A stretch of 64,000 nt of DNA from NCBI RefSeq assembly GCF_003610995.1, contig NZ_CP032543.1, positions 5,270,001 through 5,334,000 on the forward strand. Direction: 5' to 3'. Origin of the DNA: Streptomyces griseus subsp. griseus (lineage in GTDB: Bacteria > Actinomycetota > Actinomycetes > Streptomycetales > Streptomycetaceae). Positions 31,107-39,864 of the stretch are shown here, in pieces (position 1 is the stretch's first letter; each line of letters starts with the position of its first letter). Under the pieces are notes generated by a model, which saw only the letters and a program-made list of their open reading frames with translations, had not been told where the DNA came from and did not search any database. Position numbers and translations under genes: made by a program.

Positions 31107-32409
31107 CGAGAAACAGCGGCCGGACGCGTACCCCGGCGACGACCTCCGCGAGCGCAAGGGCCCCCGTCACGCGGCCCCCAAGAAGTCGCTGCTGACCAAG
31201 TTGCACATGCCGAGCGGCAAGAAGGCGTTCGCGCTCGCCGCGATGCCGACCGCCGTCTTCGTCGGCATGGGCCTCACGCCCAAGCTCGCCATGGCCGACG
31301 GCAACGCCGACATCCCCTTCGCCCCGGGCCCGTGCGTCACCCGGTCCGACGAGCCGGGCGAGCCGGAGTCCGAGTCCCCGAAGGCCACCCCGACCCCGTC
31401 GGCGACGCCCACGGACGAGCCGGGCCAGGACGACAGCCCCACCCCGAAGCCCACGGAGAGCGGCACGGCCACCGAGGACCCGGCGGCCGACGAGAAGCCG
31501 GACGCGGCCGAGCAGCCCGACGCGGCGAAGAAGCCCGCCGAGGAGCCGAGCCCCACCCCGACGCCCACCAAGTCGAAGAACCCCCTCGACCCGCTGGGCC
31601 TGGGCGACGCGCTCAAGGACCTCTTCGACCCGGACAAGGGCAAGGACAAGGCCGAGGAGAAGCCCGAGGGGACGGCGAGCCCGTCCCCGAGCCCCACGGC
31701 CGAGTCCCCGAAGCCGGCGGACAAGCCGAAGGCCCCGGAGAAGGAAGCGCCGAGGAGCCCCTCGAAGGATCCGGCCGAGGACGCCTCCGACAGGACGGCC
31801 GACGCCATCCGCGAGGCCGCCGCGAAGGCGGGCAAGGACGTCGAGGAGCTCGACGACGACGTCAAGGGACTCGACCCCAAGAAGGACGAGGACATCCCGG
31901 AAGGCGCGAAGCCGCGCTTCCCCTGCCCCGAGCCCGACCCCAAGGCCCTCGCCGCGGCGTCCCTGGAGCCCGGCATCCCGCTGCTCCCGGCCGACCCGTG
32001 GATCCTGGAGTCCTCGCTGCTCACGCTCAACGGCCTGGACTACAAGGGCATCGTCGAGGTGAAGAAGGCGGACGGCTCCATCAAGAAGGTCCTGAAGTTC
32101 ACCGCCGGCTCCATCGACATCAAGGACCTCCACCAGCTGACCGTCGGCCCGGCGGGCACCACGGGCCACGTGAAGTCGCGTCCGGGCTCCACGTCGACCA
32201 TCCGCAACGGCACGGTGACGATGTACACGGAGGAGCTGAAGGGCAACCTCTTCGGCCTCATCCCGATCACCTTCAGCCCGCAGACCCCGCCGCCCCTGAA
32301 CGTGCCCTTCGCCTTCTTCACCAAGGTCAAGGTCGTCCAGGCCGGCCAGTTCGGCGGCTCACTCAGGATCCCGGGCCTCAACAACTACCTGGAGGGCGGC
32401 AAGGGCTAG
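31096..32409 (+). CDS. Exported protein with long Pro/Asp/Lys linker (mislabelled HypF in older annotations)
   Basis: 437 residues from the GTG at 31096. A basic N-terminus and hydrophobic helix (FALAAMPTAVFVGMGLTPKLAMA) form a late signal peptide. Residues about 80-240 are Pro/Thr/Ser/Asp/Lys repeats with no fold, like a wall-spanning linker. The last 140 residues are a compact beta domain (FTAGSIDIKDLHQLTVGP, TVTMYTEELKGNLFGLIPITFSP). It lacks the acylphosphatase and zinc-finger motifs of true HypF and is far shorter, so that name is not supported. Translation is coupled to DUF6114. Confidence 0.85.
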   Translation: MRGDEKQRPDAYPGDDLRERKGPRHAAPKKSLLTKLHMPSGKKAFALAAMPTAVFVGMGLTPKLAMADGNADIPFAPGPCVTRSDEPGEPESESPKATPTPSATPTDEPGQDDSPTPKPTESGTATEDPAADEKPDAAEQPDAAKKPAEEPSPTPTPTKSKNPLDPLGLGDALKDLFDPDKGKDKAEEKPEGTASPSPSPTAESPKPADKPKAPEKEAPRSPSKDPAEDASDRTADAIREAAAKAGKDVEELDDDVKGLDPKKDEDIPEGAKPRFPCPEPDPKALAAASLEPGIPLLPADPWILESSLLTLNGLDYKGIVEVKKADGSIKKVLKFTAGSIDIKDLHQLTVGPAGTTGHVKSRPGSTSTIRNGTVTMYTEELKGNLFGLIPITFSPQTPPPLNVPFAFFTKVKVVQAGQFGGSLRIPGLNNYLEGGKG

Positions 32410-32446
32410 CCGCCACCACCCGATCCCGTCCGGGAGCCGCACGGAG

Positions 32447-32486
32447 CCGTGGGCCGTGCCCCTGATGCCAGGGGTACGGCCCACGG
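32447..32486 (+). terminator. Terminator of the DUF6230 operon
   Basis: 18-bp stem (CCGTGGGCCGTGCCCCTG, one G-T pair) with an ATGC loop, 38 bp after the last stop. Confidence 0.8.
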
Positions 32487-32541
32487 TCGCGAAGGCGAAC
32501 GGCCGGGCTCCGCAGCGGAATGACCGGCCGTTGACGCTGCC

Positions 32542-32664
32542 TCACGCGTCGGCGGACTCTTCGCACTCATGGAAGACGTACTGGTCGATGTCCACATCGG
32601 CACGTGCGAGGGCGAGACGGGCGACCAGCGGGGCACTGAGGACAATGCCTCCACGAAGATGATT
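32542..32664 (-). CDS. Possible small ORF between two terminators
   Basis: A minus-strand frame reads IVLSAPLVARLALARADV followed by DIDQYVFHECEESADA and a stop at 32544-32542. Third positions are mostly G or C and a GGAGG lies just ahead, but there is no ATG, GTG or TTG in frame after it; ATT or a nearby missing base would be needed. I cannot name it. It lies between the pyk terminator and the operon terminator. Confidence 0.25.
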   Translation of the reverse strand, partial: NHLRGGIVLSAPLVARLALARADVDIDQYVFHECEESADA

Positions 32665-32704
32665 TGCGAAGGGGGCCCCGGAACTCTCCGGGGCCCCCTT
32701 CGCA
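32665..32704. terminator. Terminator of pyk
   Basis: Perfect 18-bp stem (TGCGAAGGGGGCCCCGGA) with an ACTC loop, 20 bp past the pyk stop. Confidence 0.85.
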
Positions 32705-32724
32705 TGCATCAATGCCTACCGGGC

Positions 32725-34152
32725 TCAGCCCTGCTCGCCGCCCAGGTGGTGCACCCGGACCATGTTCGTGGTGCCGGGGATGCCGGGGGGCGAACCGGCC
32801 GTGATGACCATCGTGTCGCCCTGGTTGTAGCGGTTCAGCTTCAGCAGCTCCGCGTCGACCAGGTCGACCATCGCGTCGGTGTTGTCCGCGTGCGGGACCA
32901 CGTGCGACTCGACGCCCCAGCTCAGGGCGAGCTGGTTGCGGGTGGACTCGTCCGTGGTGAAGGCCAGGATCGGCTGGGCCACGCGGTAGCGGGAGAGGCG
33001 GCGGGCGGTGTCGCCGGACTGGGTGAAGGCGACCAGCGCCTTGCCGTCCAGGAAGTCCGCGATCTCGCAGGCCGCACGGGCCACCGAGCCGCCCTGCGTA
33101 CGGGGCTTCTTGCCCGGGACCAGCGGCTGGAGGCCCTTGGAGAGCAGCTCCTCCTCGGCGGCGCAGACGATCTTCGACATCGTCTTGACCGTCTCGATCG
33201 GGTACGCGCCCACCGACGACTCGGCCGACAGCATGACCGCGTCCGCGCCGTCCAGGATCGCGTTGGCGACGTCGGACGCCTCGGCGCGGGTCGGCCGGGA
33301 GTTGGTGATCATCGACTCCATCATCTGGGTCGCCACGATCACCGGCTTGGCGTTGCGGCGGCACAGCTCGATGAGGCGCTTCTGCACCATCGGGACCTTC
33401 TCCAGCGGATACTCCACCGCCAGGTCGCCACGGGCCACCATCACACCGTCGAACGCCATGACGACGCCCTCCATGTGCTCGACCGCCTGCGGCTTCTCCA
33501 CCTTGGCGATGACGGGGACCCGGCGGCCCTCCTCGTCCATCACCTTGTGCACGTCCTTGACGTCGTCGGCGTCCCGGACGAAGGAGAGGGCGACCAGGTC
33601 GCAGCCCATCCGCAGCGCGAAGCGCAGGTCCTCGACGTCCTTCTCGGACAGGGCCGGGACGTTCACCGCCGCGCCGGGCAGGTTGATGCCCTTGTGGTCG
33701 GAGATGACACCGCCCTCGATGACGATGGTCTTGACCCGGGGGCCGACGACCTCGATGACCTTCAGCTCGACGTTGCCGTCGTTGATCAGGATCGGGTCGC
33801 CCTTGGTGACGTCGCCGGGCAGACCCTTGTAGGTCGTGCCGCAGATCGACTTGTCGCCGGCGACGTCCTCGGAGGTGATGGTGAACTCGTCCCCGCGGAC
33901 GAGCTCCACCGGGCCCTCGGCGAACTTGGCCAGCCGGATCTTCGGGCCCTGGAGGTCGGCGAGCACGCCCACCGCGCGGCCGGTCTCGGCGGCCGCCTTG
34001 CGGACGCGGTCGTAACGGCCCTGGTGTTCCTCGTGGGAGCCGTGACTGAAGTTGAAACGGGCCACGCTCATGCCGGCCTCGATCAGAGCGACGAGCTGCT
34101 CATGGGAGTCGACGGCGGGACCGAGGGTGCAGACGATTTTGGAACGGCGCAT
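32725..34152 (-). CDS. pyk: Pyruvate kinase
   Basis: 475 residues, full length. ARFNFSHG at 31-38 binds phosphate and potassium, GPKIRL at 69-74, the AKVEKP catalytic lysine region at 216-221, MVARGDLAVE and MLSAESSVG for metal and substrate, and a C-terminal allosteric domain (AFTQSGDTARRLSRYRV). Converts PEP and ADP to pyruvate and ATP. S. coelicolor has two pyk genes; this position matches the SCO5423 copy. It is 71 bp downstream of ackA on the same strand, so the pta-ackA-pyk order puts the PEP-to-acetate steps together. Confidence 0.95.
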   Translation of the reverse strand: MRRSKIVCTLGPAVDSHEQLVALIEAGMSVARFNFSHGSHEEHQGRYDRVRKAAAETGRAVGVLADLQGPKIRLAKFAEGPVELVRGDEFTITSEDVAGDKSICGTTYKGLPGDVTKGDPILINDGNVELKVIEVVGPRVKTIVIEGGVISDHKGINLPGAAVNVPALSEKDVEDLRFALRMGCDLVALSFVRDADDVKDVHKVMDEEGRRVPVIAKVEKPQAVEHMEGVVMAFDGVMVARGDLAVEYPLEKVPMVQKRLIELCRRNAKPVIVATQMMESMITNSRPTRAEASDVANAILDGADAVMLSAESSVGAYPIETVKTMSKIVCAAEEELLSKGLQPLVPGKKPRTQGGSVARAACEIADFLDGKALVAFTQSGDTARRLSRYRVAQPILAFTTDESTRNQLALSWGVESHVVPHADNTDAMVDLVDAELLKLNRYNQGDTMVITAGSPPGIPGTTNMVRVHHLGGEQG

Positions 34153-34226
34153 GAGGCGGATCCTATCGGTTTGTTTCGATGCGGAATATTCCGTCTGGTG
34201 GAAGATACAAAGGGGCGCGGAGGCGC

Positions 34227-35522
34227 TCAGTTGTCGACCTCTCCAAGGCCCCCGGACCGGGACGAACCGGGCCCCTCGACGAGTGCGAACGTCTGGTCGG
34301 CGATCTCCAGCTCCTCGTCCGTCGGCACCACGGCGACCGCCACCCGTGCGTACTCCGGCGAGATCAGCCGCGGCTCACCGGACCGTACGGCGTTGAGCCC
34401 GGCGTCGACCGCGAGACCGAACTCCTCCAGACCCGCGATGGCAGCCTCCCGCACCGGGGCCGAGTTCTCCCCGACCCCCGCCGTGAACGCCACCGCGTCC
34501 ACCCGGCCGAGCACCGCCGCGTACGCGCCGATGTACTTCTTCAGCCGGTGGATGTAGATGTCGAAGGCGAGCGCGGCCCGCTCGTCGCCCTCCTCGATCC
34601 GGCGGCGGATCTCCCGCATGTCGTTGTCACCGCAGAGCCCGGCCAGCCCGCTCCGCTTGTTGAGCAGGACGTCGATCTCGTCCGTCGACATGCCCGCCAC
34701 CCGCTTGAGGTGGAAGGTGACGGCCGGATCGATGTCCCCGGAGCGCGTACCCATCACGAGCCCCTCCAAGGGGGTCAGCCCCATGGAGGTCTCCACGCAC
34801 CGCCCGCCCGCGACCGCCGAGGCGGAGGCCCCGTTGCCCAGGTGCAGCACGATGACGTTGACGTCCTCCGGTGCCTTGCCCAGCAGCTTCGCGGTCCTCC
34901 GGGAGACGTACGCGTGAGACGTGCCGTGGAAGCCGTAGCGGCGGATGCGGTGCGCGTCGGCGGTCTCCACGTCGATCGCGTACCGGGCGGCCGCCTCGGG
35001 GATCGTCGTGTGGAACGCCGTGTCGAAGACCGCGACCTGCGGCAGGTCCGGGCGCAGCGCCCGCGCCGTACGGATGCCCGTGATGTTGGCCGGGTTGTGC
35101 AGCGGGGCGACCGGGACGAGGCGTTCGATCTCCTTCAGCACCTCGTCGGTGATCACGGTCGGCGCGGAGAACTTCAGCCCGCCGTGCACCACCCGGTGGC
35201 CGATCGCGGCGAGTTCGGGGGAGTCCAGGCCGAGCCCGTCCGCCGTCAGCTCCTCGGCCGCCGCCTTGAGCGCCGCGTCGTGGTCCACGATCCGGCCCGT
35301 ACGCTCCCGTGGCTCGGCGCCGCCGCCGGCCAGCGGGGTGTGCACCAGGCGCGAGGTCTCCTCGCCGATCCGCTCCACCAGACCGGAGGCGAGCCGCGAG
35401 CGGTCGCGCATGTCGAGGAGCTGGTACTTCACCGAGGAGGAGCCGGAGTTGAGGACGAGGACGCGGTGCGGTTCCACAGGGGCTGCCGTGCTTTCGTGGT
35501 CGGGAACGGGAGAAGTCGTCAT
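34227..35522 (-). CDS. ackA: Acetate kinase
   Basis: 431 residues. NSGSSSVKY near the start, GHRVVHGG, DTAFHTTIP, RYGFHGTSH with the catalytic arginine/histidine region, LHLGNGASA and FTAGVGENS are the ASKHA-fold acetate kinase motifs. Converts acetyl phosphate and ADP to acetate and ATP. ATG at 35522 overlaps the pta stop (ATGA), so Pta and AckA are made in step. About 20 extra residues precede the NSGSSS strand, common in actinobacteria. Confidence 0.95.
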   Translation of the reverse strand: MTTSPVPDHESTAAPVEPHRVLVLNSGSSSVKYQLLDMRDRSRLASGLVERIGEETSRLVHTPLAGGGAEPRERTGRIVDHDAALKAAAEELTADGLGLDSPELAAIGHRVVHGGLKFSAPTVITDEVLKEIERLVPVAPLHNPANITGIRTARALRPDLPQVAVFDTAFHTTIPEAAARYAIDVETADAHRIRRYGFHGTSHAYVSRRTAKLLGKAPEDVNVIVLHLGNGASASAVAGGRCVETSMGLTPLEGLVMGTRSGDIDPAVTFHLKRVAGMSTDEIDVLLNKRSGLAGLCGDNDMREIRRRIEEGDERAALAFDIYIHRLKKYIGAYAAVLGRVDAVAFTAGVGENSAPVREAAIAGLEEFGLAVDAGLNAVRSGEPRLISPEYARVAVAVVPTDEELEIADQTFALVEGPGSSRSGGLGEVDN

Positions 35523-37600
35523 GCGGGGCGCTCCTCGCCCTGCGCCTGGATCGCCGTGATGGCCACCGTGTTGACGATGTCCTGGACGAGCGCGCCCCGG
35601 GAGAGGTCGTTGACGGGCTTGCGCAGCCCCTGGAGCACCGGGCCGACCGCCACCGCGCCCGCCGAGCGCTGCACGGCCTTGTAGGTGTTGTTGCCGGTGT
35701 TGAGGTCCGGGAAGATCAGCACGGTGGCCTGTCCGGCCACCTCCGACCCCGGCAGCTTCGTCGCCGCGACGGTCGGCTCGACCGCCGCGTCGTACTGGAT
35801 CGGCCCCTCCACCCGCAGCTCGGGCCGCTCGGCCCGCACCCGCTCGGTCGCCTCGCGCACCTTGTCGACGTCCGCGCCGGAGCCGGAGGTGCCGGTGGAG
35901 TACGACAGCATCGCGATCCGTGGCTCGACGCCGAAGCGGGCCGCCGTCACCGCCGACTGCACCGCGATGTCGGCGAGCTGCTCGGCGTTCGGGTCCGGGT
36001 TGACCGCGCAGTCGCCGTAGACGAGGACCTTGTCGGCCAGGCACATGAAGAAGACGGACGAGACGATCGAGGCGTCCGGCTTCGTCTTGATGATCTCGAA
36101 GGCCGGGCGGATGGTCGCGGCCGTGGAGTGGACCGAGCCCGACACCATCCCGTCGGCCAGACCCTCCTGGACCATCAGCGTGCCGAAGTAGTTCACGTCC
36201 GACACCACGTCGTACGCCAGCTCCACCGTCACCCCGCGGTGCGCGCGCAGCTGCGCGTACCGCTCGGCGAACGCCTGGCGCAGTTCGGACGTGTGCGGGT
36301 CGACGATCTGGGTCTCGGCGAGGTCGATGCCGAGGTCGGCGGCCTTCTTGCGGATGGTGTCCACATCGCCGAGGAGGGTGAGGTCGCAGACGTCGCGGCG
36401 CAGCAGCACGTCCGCCGCGCGCAGCACCCGCTCCTCGGTGCCCTCCGGCAGGACCACGCGCTTGCGGTCGGAGCGGGCCTGCTCCAGCAGCTCGTGCTCG
36501 AACATCATCGGCGTGACCCGGCCGCTGCGGGCCACCGAGATCCGCTCCAGCAGGGCGCCGGTGTCGACATGGCGCTCGAAGAGGCCGAGCGCTGTCTCCG
36601 CCTTACGGGGCGTCGCCGCGTTCAACTTCCCTTCCAGCGTGAAGAGTTCGGCCGCCGTGGGGAAAGAGCCGCCGGCCACCGAGACGACCGGGGTGCCCGG
36701 CGCCAACCGGGCGGCCAGGGTGAGAATCTCCTCGCCGGGGCGCTCGTTCAGGGTCAGCAGGATGCCCGCGATGGGCGGGGTCCCGGCGCTGTGCGCGGCC
36801 AGCGAACCGACCACCAGGTCGGACCGGTCCCCGGGCGTCACCACCATGCAGCCGGGCGTCAGCGCGTTCAGCAGGTTCGGCAGCATCGCCCCGCCGAAGA
36901 CGAAGTCCAGCGCGTCCCGAGCCAGCCCCGCGTCGTCACCCAGCAGCACCGTGCCGTCCAGGGCGGCGGTGACCTGCGCGACCGTCGGGGCGGAGAGCGC
37001 CGGATCGTCCGGCAGCACGGAGACGGGCACCGGCAGCCGGGCCGCCAGCCGTTCGGCTATCACCGCGCGGTCCTCGGGGGCGACCCGGTTCACCACCATC
37101 GCCAGTACATCGCAGCCCAGGCCCGCGTAGGCGCGGTAGGCGTTACGGGTCTCGGCGCGGACGGACTCCGCGGTCTGGCCCTTGCCGCCGACGACCGCGA
37201 TCACCGAGGCGCCGAACTCGTTGGCCAGCCGCGCGTTGAGCGCCAGCTCGTCGGGGAGCTGGGTGGCGGCGAAGTCGCTGCCGAGGACGAGGACCACCTC
37301 GTACTCCCGGGCCACCTGGTGGAAGCGGTCCACCAGCAGCGAGACCAGCTCGTCGGTCCCCTTCTCCGCCTGCACGGCGGAGGCCTCGTGGTAGTCCAGG
37401 CCGTAGACGGAGGCGGGGGTCTGGGAGAGCCGGTAGCGGGCCCGCAGCAGCTCGTAGAGCCGGTCGGGTCCGTCGTGGACCAGTGGACGGAAGACCCCGA
37501 CCCGGTCCACCTGACGCGTCAGTAGCTCCATGACACCCAGTTCGACGACCTGCCGGCCGTCCCCCCGCTCGATCCCGGTCACGTACACGCTGCGCGCCAC
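35519..37600 (-). CDS. pta: Phosphate acetyltransferase
   Basis: 693 residues, the long form of Pta. The N-terminal half carries the degenerate P-loop/DRTGG regulatory part (GDRSDLVVGSL, PIAGILLTLNERPGEEI); the C-terminal half from about residue 375 is the catalytic PTA domain (RKRVVLPEGTEERVLRAADV, DGMVSGSVHSTAATIRPAF, FPDLNTGNNTYKAVQRSAGA). Makes acetyl phosphate from acetyl-CoA. GTG start at 37600 with GGGAGA upstream. Divergent from pfkA across 321 bp. Confidence 0.95.
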   Translation of the reverse strand: MARSVYVTGIERGDGRQVVELGVMELLTRQVDRVGVFRPLVHDGPDRLYELLRARYRLSQTPASVYGLDYHEASAVQAEKGTDELVSLLVDRFHQVAREYEVVLVLGSDFAATQLPDELALNARLANEFGASVIAVVGGKGQTAESVRAETRNAYRAYAGLGCDVLAMVVNRVAPEDRAVIAERLAARLPVPVSVLPDDPALSAPTVAQVTAALDGTVLLGDDAGLARDALDFVFGGAMLPNLLNALTPGCMVVTPGDRSDLVVGSLAAHSAGTPPIAGILLTLNERPGEEILTLAARLAPGTPVVSVAGGSFPTAAELFTLEGKLNAATPRKAETALGLFERHVDTGALLERISVARSGRVTPMMFEHELLEQARSDRKRVVLPEGTEERVLRAADVLLRRDVCDLTLLGDVDTIRKKAADLGIDLAETQIVDPHTSELRQAFAERYAQLRAHRGVTVELAYDVVSDVNYFGTLMVQEGLADGMVSGSVHSTAATIRPAFEIIKTKPDASIVSSVFFMCLADKVLVYGDCAVNPDPNAEQLADIAVQSAVTAARFGVEPRIAMLSYSTGTSGSGADVDKVREATERVRAERPELRVEGPIQYDAAVEPTVAATKLPGSEVAGQATVLIFPDLNTGNNTYKAVQRSAGAVAVGPVLQGLRKPVNDLSRGALVQDIVNTVAITAIQAQGEERPA

Positions 37601-37921
37601 GCGTGCTCTCCCGTCGTTGTGCGGTGCCGCTCCCCGCGGTCCGTCCGGGACGTGGGGGGTCTCCCCGCGCTGTCCCCGGCGCTCCGAGGGGTGCGGCCAT
37701 TGGCCTGCATTGCCTCTTGACGATACCTGCGCGGGCCGCTAGGCCGCCCGCCGGAGGTTCCGCCTCCGGTATCCCTCCTACCCGCTCCCGACTTCTCCGC
37801 CCTACCCGGCCGAAAGCGCGGTCCGCGGGCCCGGCGTGGGACAATCGAGCTGGTTCAGGGCACGGAGGCCGCCTCGGTCGGCTTCCGGAAAGCGCGACTA
37901 ACGAGCAGGAGACACACCTCG
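37601..37921. other. Divergent intergenic region between pta and pfkA
   Basis: 321 bp with no credible gene. It holds an inverted repeat CCGGAGG-TTCCG-CCTCCGG at 37751-37769 and a TTGACG hexamer at 37717 with a weak TAGGCC 17 bp later, reading toward pfkA. A regulator site shared by acetate and glycolysis genes is plausible. Confidence 0.45.
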
Positions 37922-38947
37922 ATGCGCATCGGAATTCTCACCGCGGGCGGCGACTGCCCCGGCCTGAACGCAGTGATCCGGTCGGTCGTCCACCGGGCCG
38001 TCGTGGGCCACGGCGACGAGGTCATCGGCTTCGAGGACGGCTTCAAGGGGCTGTTGGACGGCCACTACCGCCCCCTCGACCTCAACGCGGTCAGCGGCAT
38101 CCTCGCCCGGGGCGGCACCATCCTCGGCTCGGCCCGCCTGGAGCGCGACCGGCTGCGCGAGGCCGCCGAGAACTGCGAGGAGCTGGCCCGCCGTTACGAC
38201 ATCGACGCGCTCATCCCGATCGGCGGCGAGGGCACGCTGACCGCGGCCCGGATGCTCTCCGACGCGGGCATGCCGGTCGTCGGAGTCCCGAAGACCATCG
38301 ACAACGACATCTCCGCCACCGACCGGACCTTCGGCTTCGACACCGCCGTCGGCGTCGCGACCGAGGCCATAGACCGTCTCAAGACGACCGCCGAATCCCA
38401 CCAGCGGGTGATGGTCGTGGAGGTCATGGGCCGCCACGCGGGCTGGATCGCGCTGGAGTCCGGGATGGCCGGCGGCGCCCACGGCATCTGCCTCCCCGAG
38501 CGTCCCTTCGAGGTCGGCGACCTGGTCAAGATGGTCGAGGAGCGGTTCGCGCGCGGCAAGAAGTTCGCCGTCATCTGCGTCGCCGAGGGCGCGCACCCGG
38601 CCGAGGGCTCCATGCCGTACGCCAAGGGCGCCATCGACCAGTACGGCCACGAGCGCTTCCAGGGCATCGGCAACCGGCTCGCCGTCGAGCTGGAGACCCG
38701 GCTCGGCAAGGAGGCCCGGCCGGTCATTCTCGGCCATGTGCAGCGCGGCGGCACGCCCACCGCGTACGACCGGGTCCTGGCCACCCGCTTCGGCTGGAAC
38801 GCGGTGGAGGCCGTGCACCGCGGCGACTTCGGCCGGATGACCGCCCTGCGCGGCAACGACATCGCCATGGTGCCCCTCGCGGACGCGGTCACGCAGCTGA
38901 AGACGGTCCCGCTGGAGCGGATGTACGAGGCGGAGTCGGTCTTCTAG
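37922..38947 (+). CDS. pfkA: 6-phosphofructokinase
   Basis: 341 residues. GGDCPGLN at 9-16 binds nucleotide phosphate, GGEGT at 101-105 has Gly at position 104, which in the family goes with ATP rather than pyrophosphate, and PKTIDNDI at 123-130 holds the catalytic aspartates. MGRHAGWIA and HVQRGG complete the fructose-6-phosphate site. It is the short actinobacterial group III type. AGGAG lies 8 nt before the ATG. It is divergent from pta. Confidence 0.95.
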   Translation: MRIGILTAGGDCPGLNAVIRSVVHRAVVGHGDEVIGFEDGFKGLLDGHYRPLDLNAVSGILARGGTILGSARLERDRLREAAENCEELARRYDIDALIPIGGEGTLTAARMLSDAGMPVVGVPKTIDNDISATDRTFGFDTAVGVATEAIDRLKTTAESHQRVMVVEVMGRHAGWIALESGMAGGAHGICLPERPFEVGDLVKMVEERFARGKKFAVICVAEGAHPAEGSMPYAKGAIDQYGHERFQGIGNRLAVELETRLGKEARPVILGHVQRGGTPTAYDRVLATRFGWNAVEAVHRGDFGRMTALRGNDIAMVPLADAVTQLKTVPLERMYEAESVF

Positions 38948-38976
38948 CCGCCTGCGGGCTCCTCATGCTCCGGGAC

Positions 38977-39681
38977 TCAGGCCCCGGCCGTCCGCCAGAA
39001 CTGGTCCACCAACCGGGCCAGGAACGCCCGCCCCGCGTCGCCCGTCGTCGCGGACCGTTCCTGGCCCGTGCTGCTCCAGCTCAGGGTGGAGACCATCAGG
39101 GCCTGGTAGTCGGCGTGCAGCTGCTCCAGCACGTCCTGGATCCGGGCCCGCTCCAGCGGGACGATCTTCGCCACCGGACGGACGTACGCCTGCCAGCGCG
39201 TGGTGACCGCGCTCGTCAGCAGCTCCGCCAGCTCCTCGTCGCGCCCCGTCGCCGTGAGGAACTGGGCCGGTGACAGGCCGAGCGCCCGGCACAGCGCGGC
39301 GGACTGCCGCTCGTTGCCCTTCCAGCGCCCCGTCTCCTCCATCCGCAGGTACGAGGCCCCGGTCATCCCGAGCTGCCGCGCCAGGTCGTCCACCGAGAGC
39401 TCCCGGCTCAGCCGGTGCTCGCGCAGGGTGGCGGCGGCGGCCAGCAGTTCGCCGGGGGCGCACCAGAGGACCCCGGCGAGGGCGGTCAGTTCGCGTTCAC
39501 CGGGGGTCGCGAGACCGCGCTCCCAGGCGACGACCGTCTCGGCGGGTATCCGGAGCCCGTACTGCGCGGCGAGACCGTAGGCGACATGTCCGGGAGCCAT
39601 CCCCAGTGCCTCACGGAGTCGGCGCGCGGCGGGGGCGTTGAAGGGCGGGGTGGGGTGCACGGCCCCACCGTAGGAGTCCAT
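38977..39681 (-). CDS. Xre-family regulator with two HTH domains
   Basis: 234 residues from the ATG at 39681; a GTG at 39660 (MHPTPPFNAPAARRLREAL) is an equally good start. Two helix-turn-helix units follow each other: AYGLAAQYGLRIPAETVVAWERG at about 40-65 and DDLARQLGMTGASYLRMEETGRWKG at about 105-130. The C-terminal 90 residues are helical. Tandem HTH is less common and suggests a long or direct-repeat site. Convergent with pfkA after 29 bp. Confidence 0.82.
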   Translation of the reverse strand: MDSYGGAVHPTPPFNAPAARRLREALGMAPGHVAYGLAAQYGLRIPAETVVAWERGLATPGERELTALAGVLWCAPGELLAAAATLREHRLSRELSVDDLARQLGMTGASYLRMEETGRWKGNERQSAALCRALGLSPAQFLTATGRDEELAELLTSAVTTRWQAYVRPVAKIVPLERARIQDVLEQLHADYQALMVSTLSWSSTGQERSATTGDAGRAFLARLVDQFWRTAGA

Positions 39682-39723
39682 TTCGCCGCTGGCTACGGTC
39701 CGTCCCGCACGGAACACGCTTCG

Positions 39724-39736
39724 TAGGAACCTCCTA
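39724..39736. promoter_or_regulatory. Inverted repeat upstream of the Xre gene
   Basis: TAGGA-ACC-TCCTA, 43 bp before the ATG at 39681. Confidence 0.35.
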
Positions 39737-39828
39737 GCGCGAACCGGGCGGGCGGTACGCAATCAAGCGCCCCACCAGCGCTTTCCTCACCGCCGGTACC
39801 ACCGCCCTTCCACCTCCGTGCGCCCTTG

Positions 39829-39844
39829 CGGCAAACGCTTGCCG
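39829..39844. promoter_or_regulatory. Inverted repeat after the response regulator stop
   Basis: CGGCAA-ACGC-TTGCCG, 21 bp beyond the DcuR-type regulator stop; either a weak terminator or an upstream site of the Xre gene. Confidence 0.35.
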
Positions 39845-39864
39845 TATGCAGGGCCGACCGGGGG

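Noticed and set aside
29421..31157. A 578-codon minus-strand frame over the DUF6230 operon
   Set aside because: It covers two clearly recognisable plus-strand genes and has no family resemblance.
31096..32409. Hydrogenase maturation protein HypF
   Set aside because: No acylphosphatase, zinc-finger or YrdC-like motifs, and too short; it is an exported linker protein.
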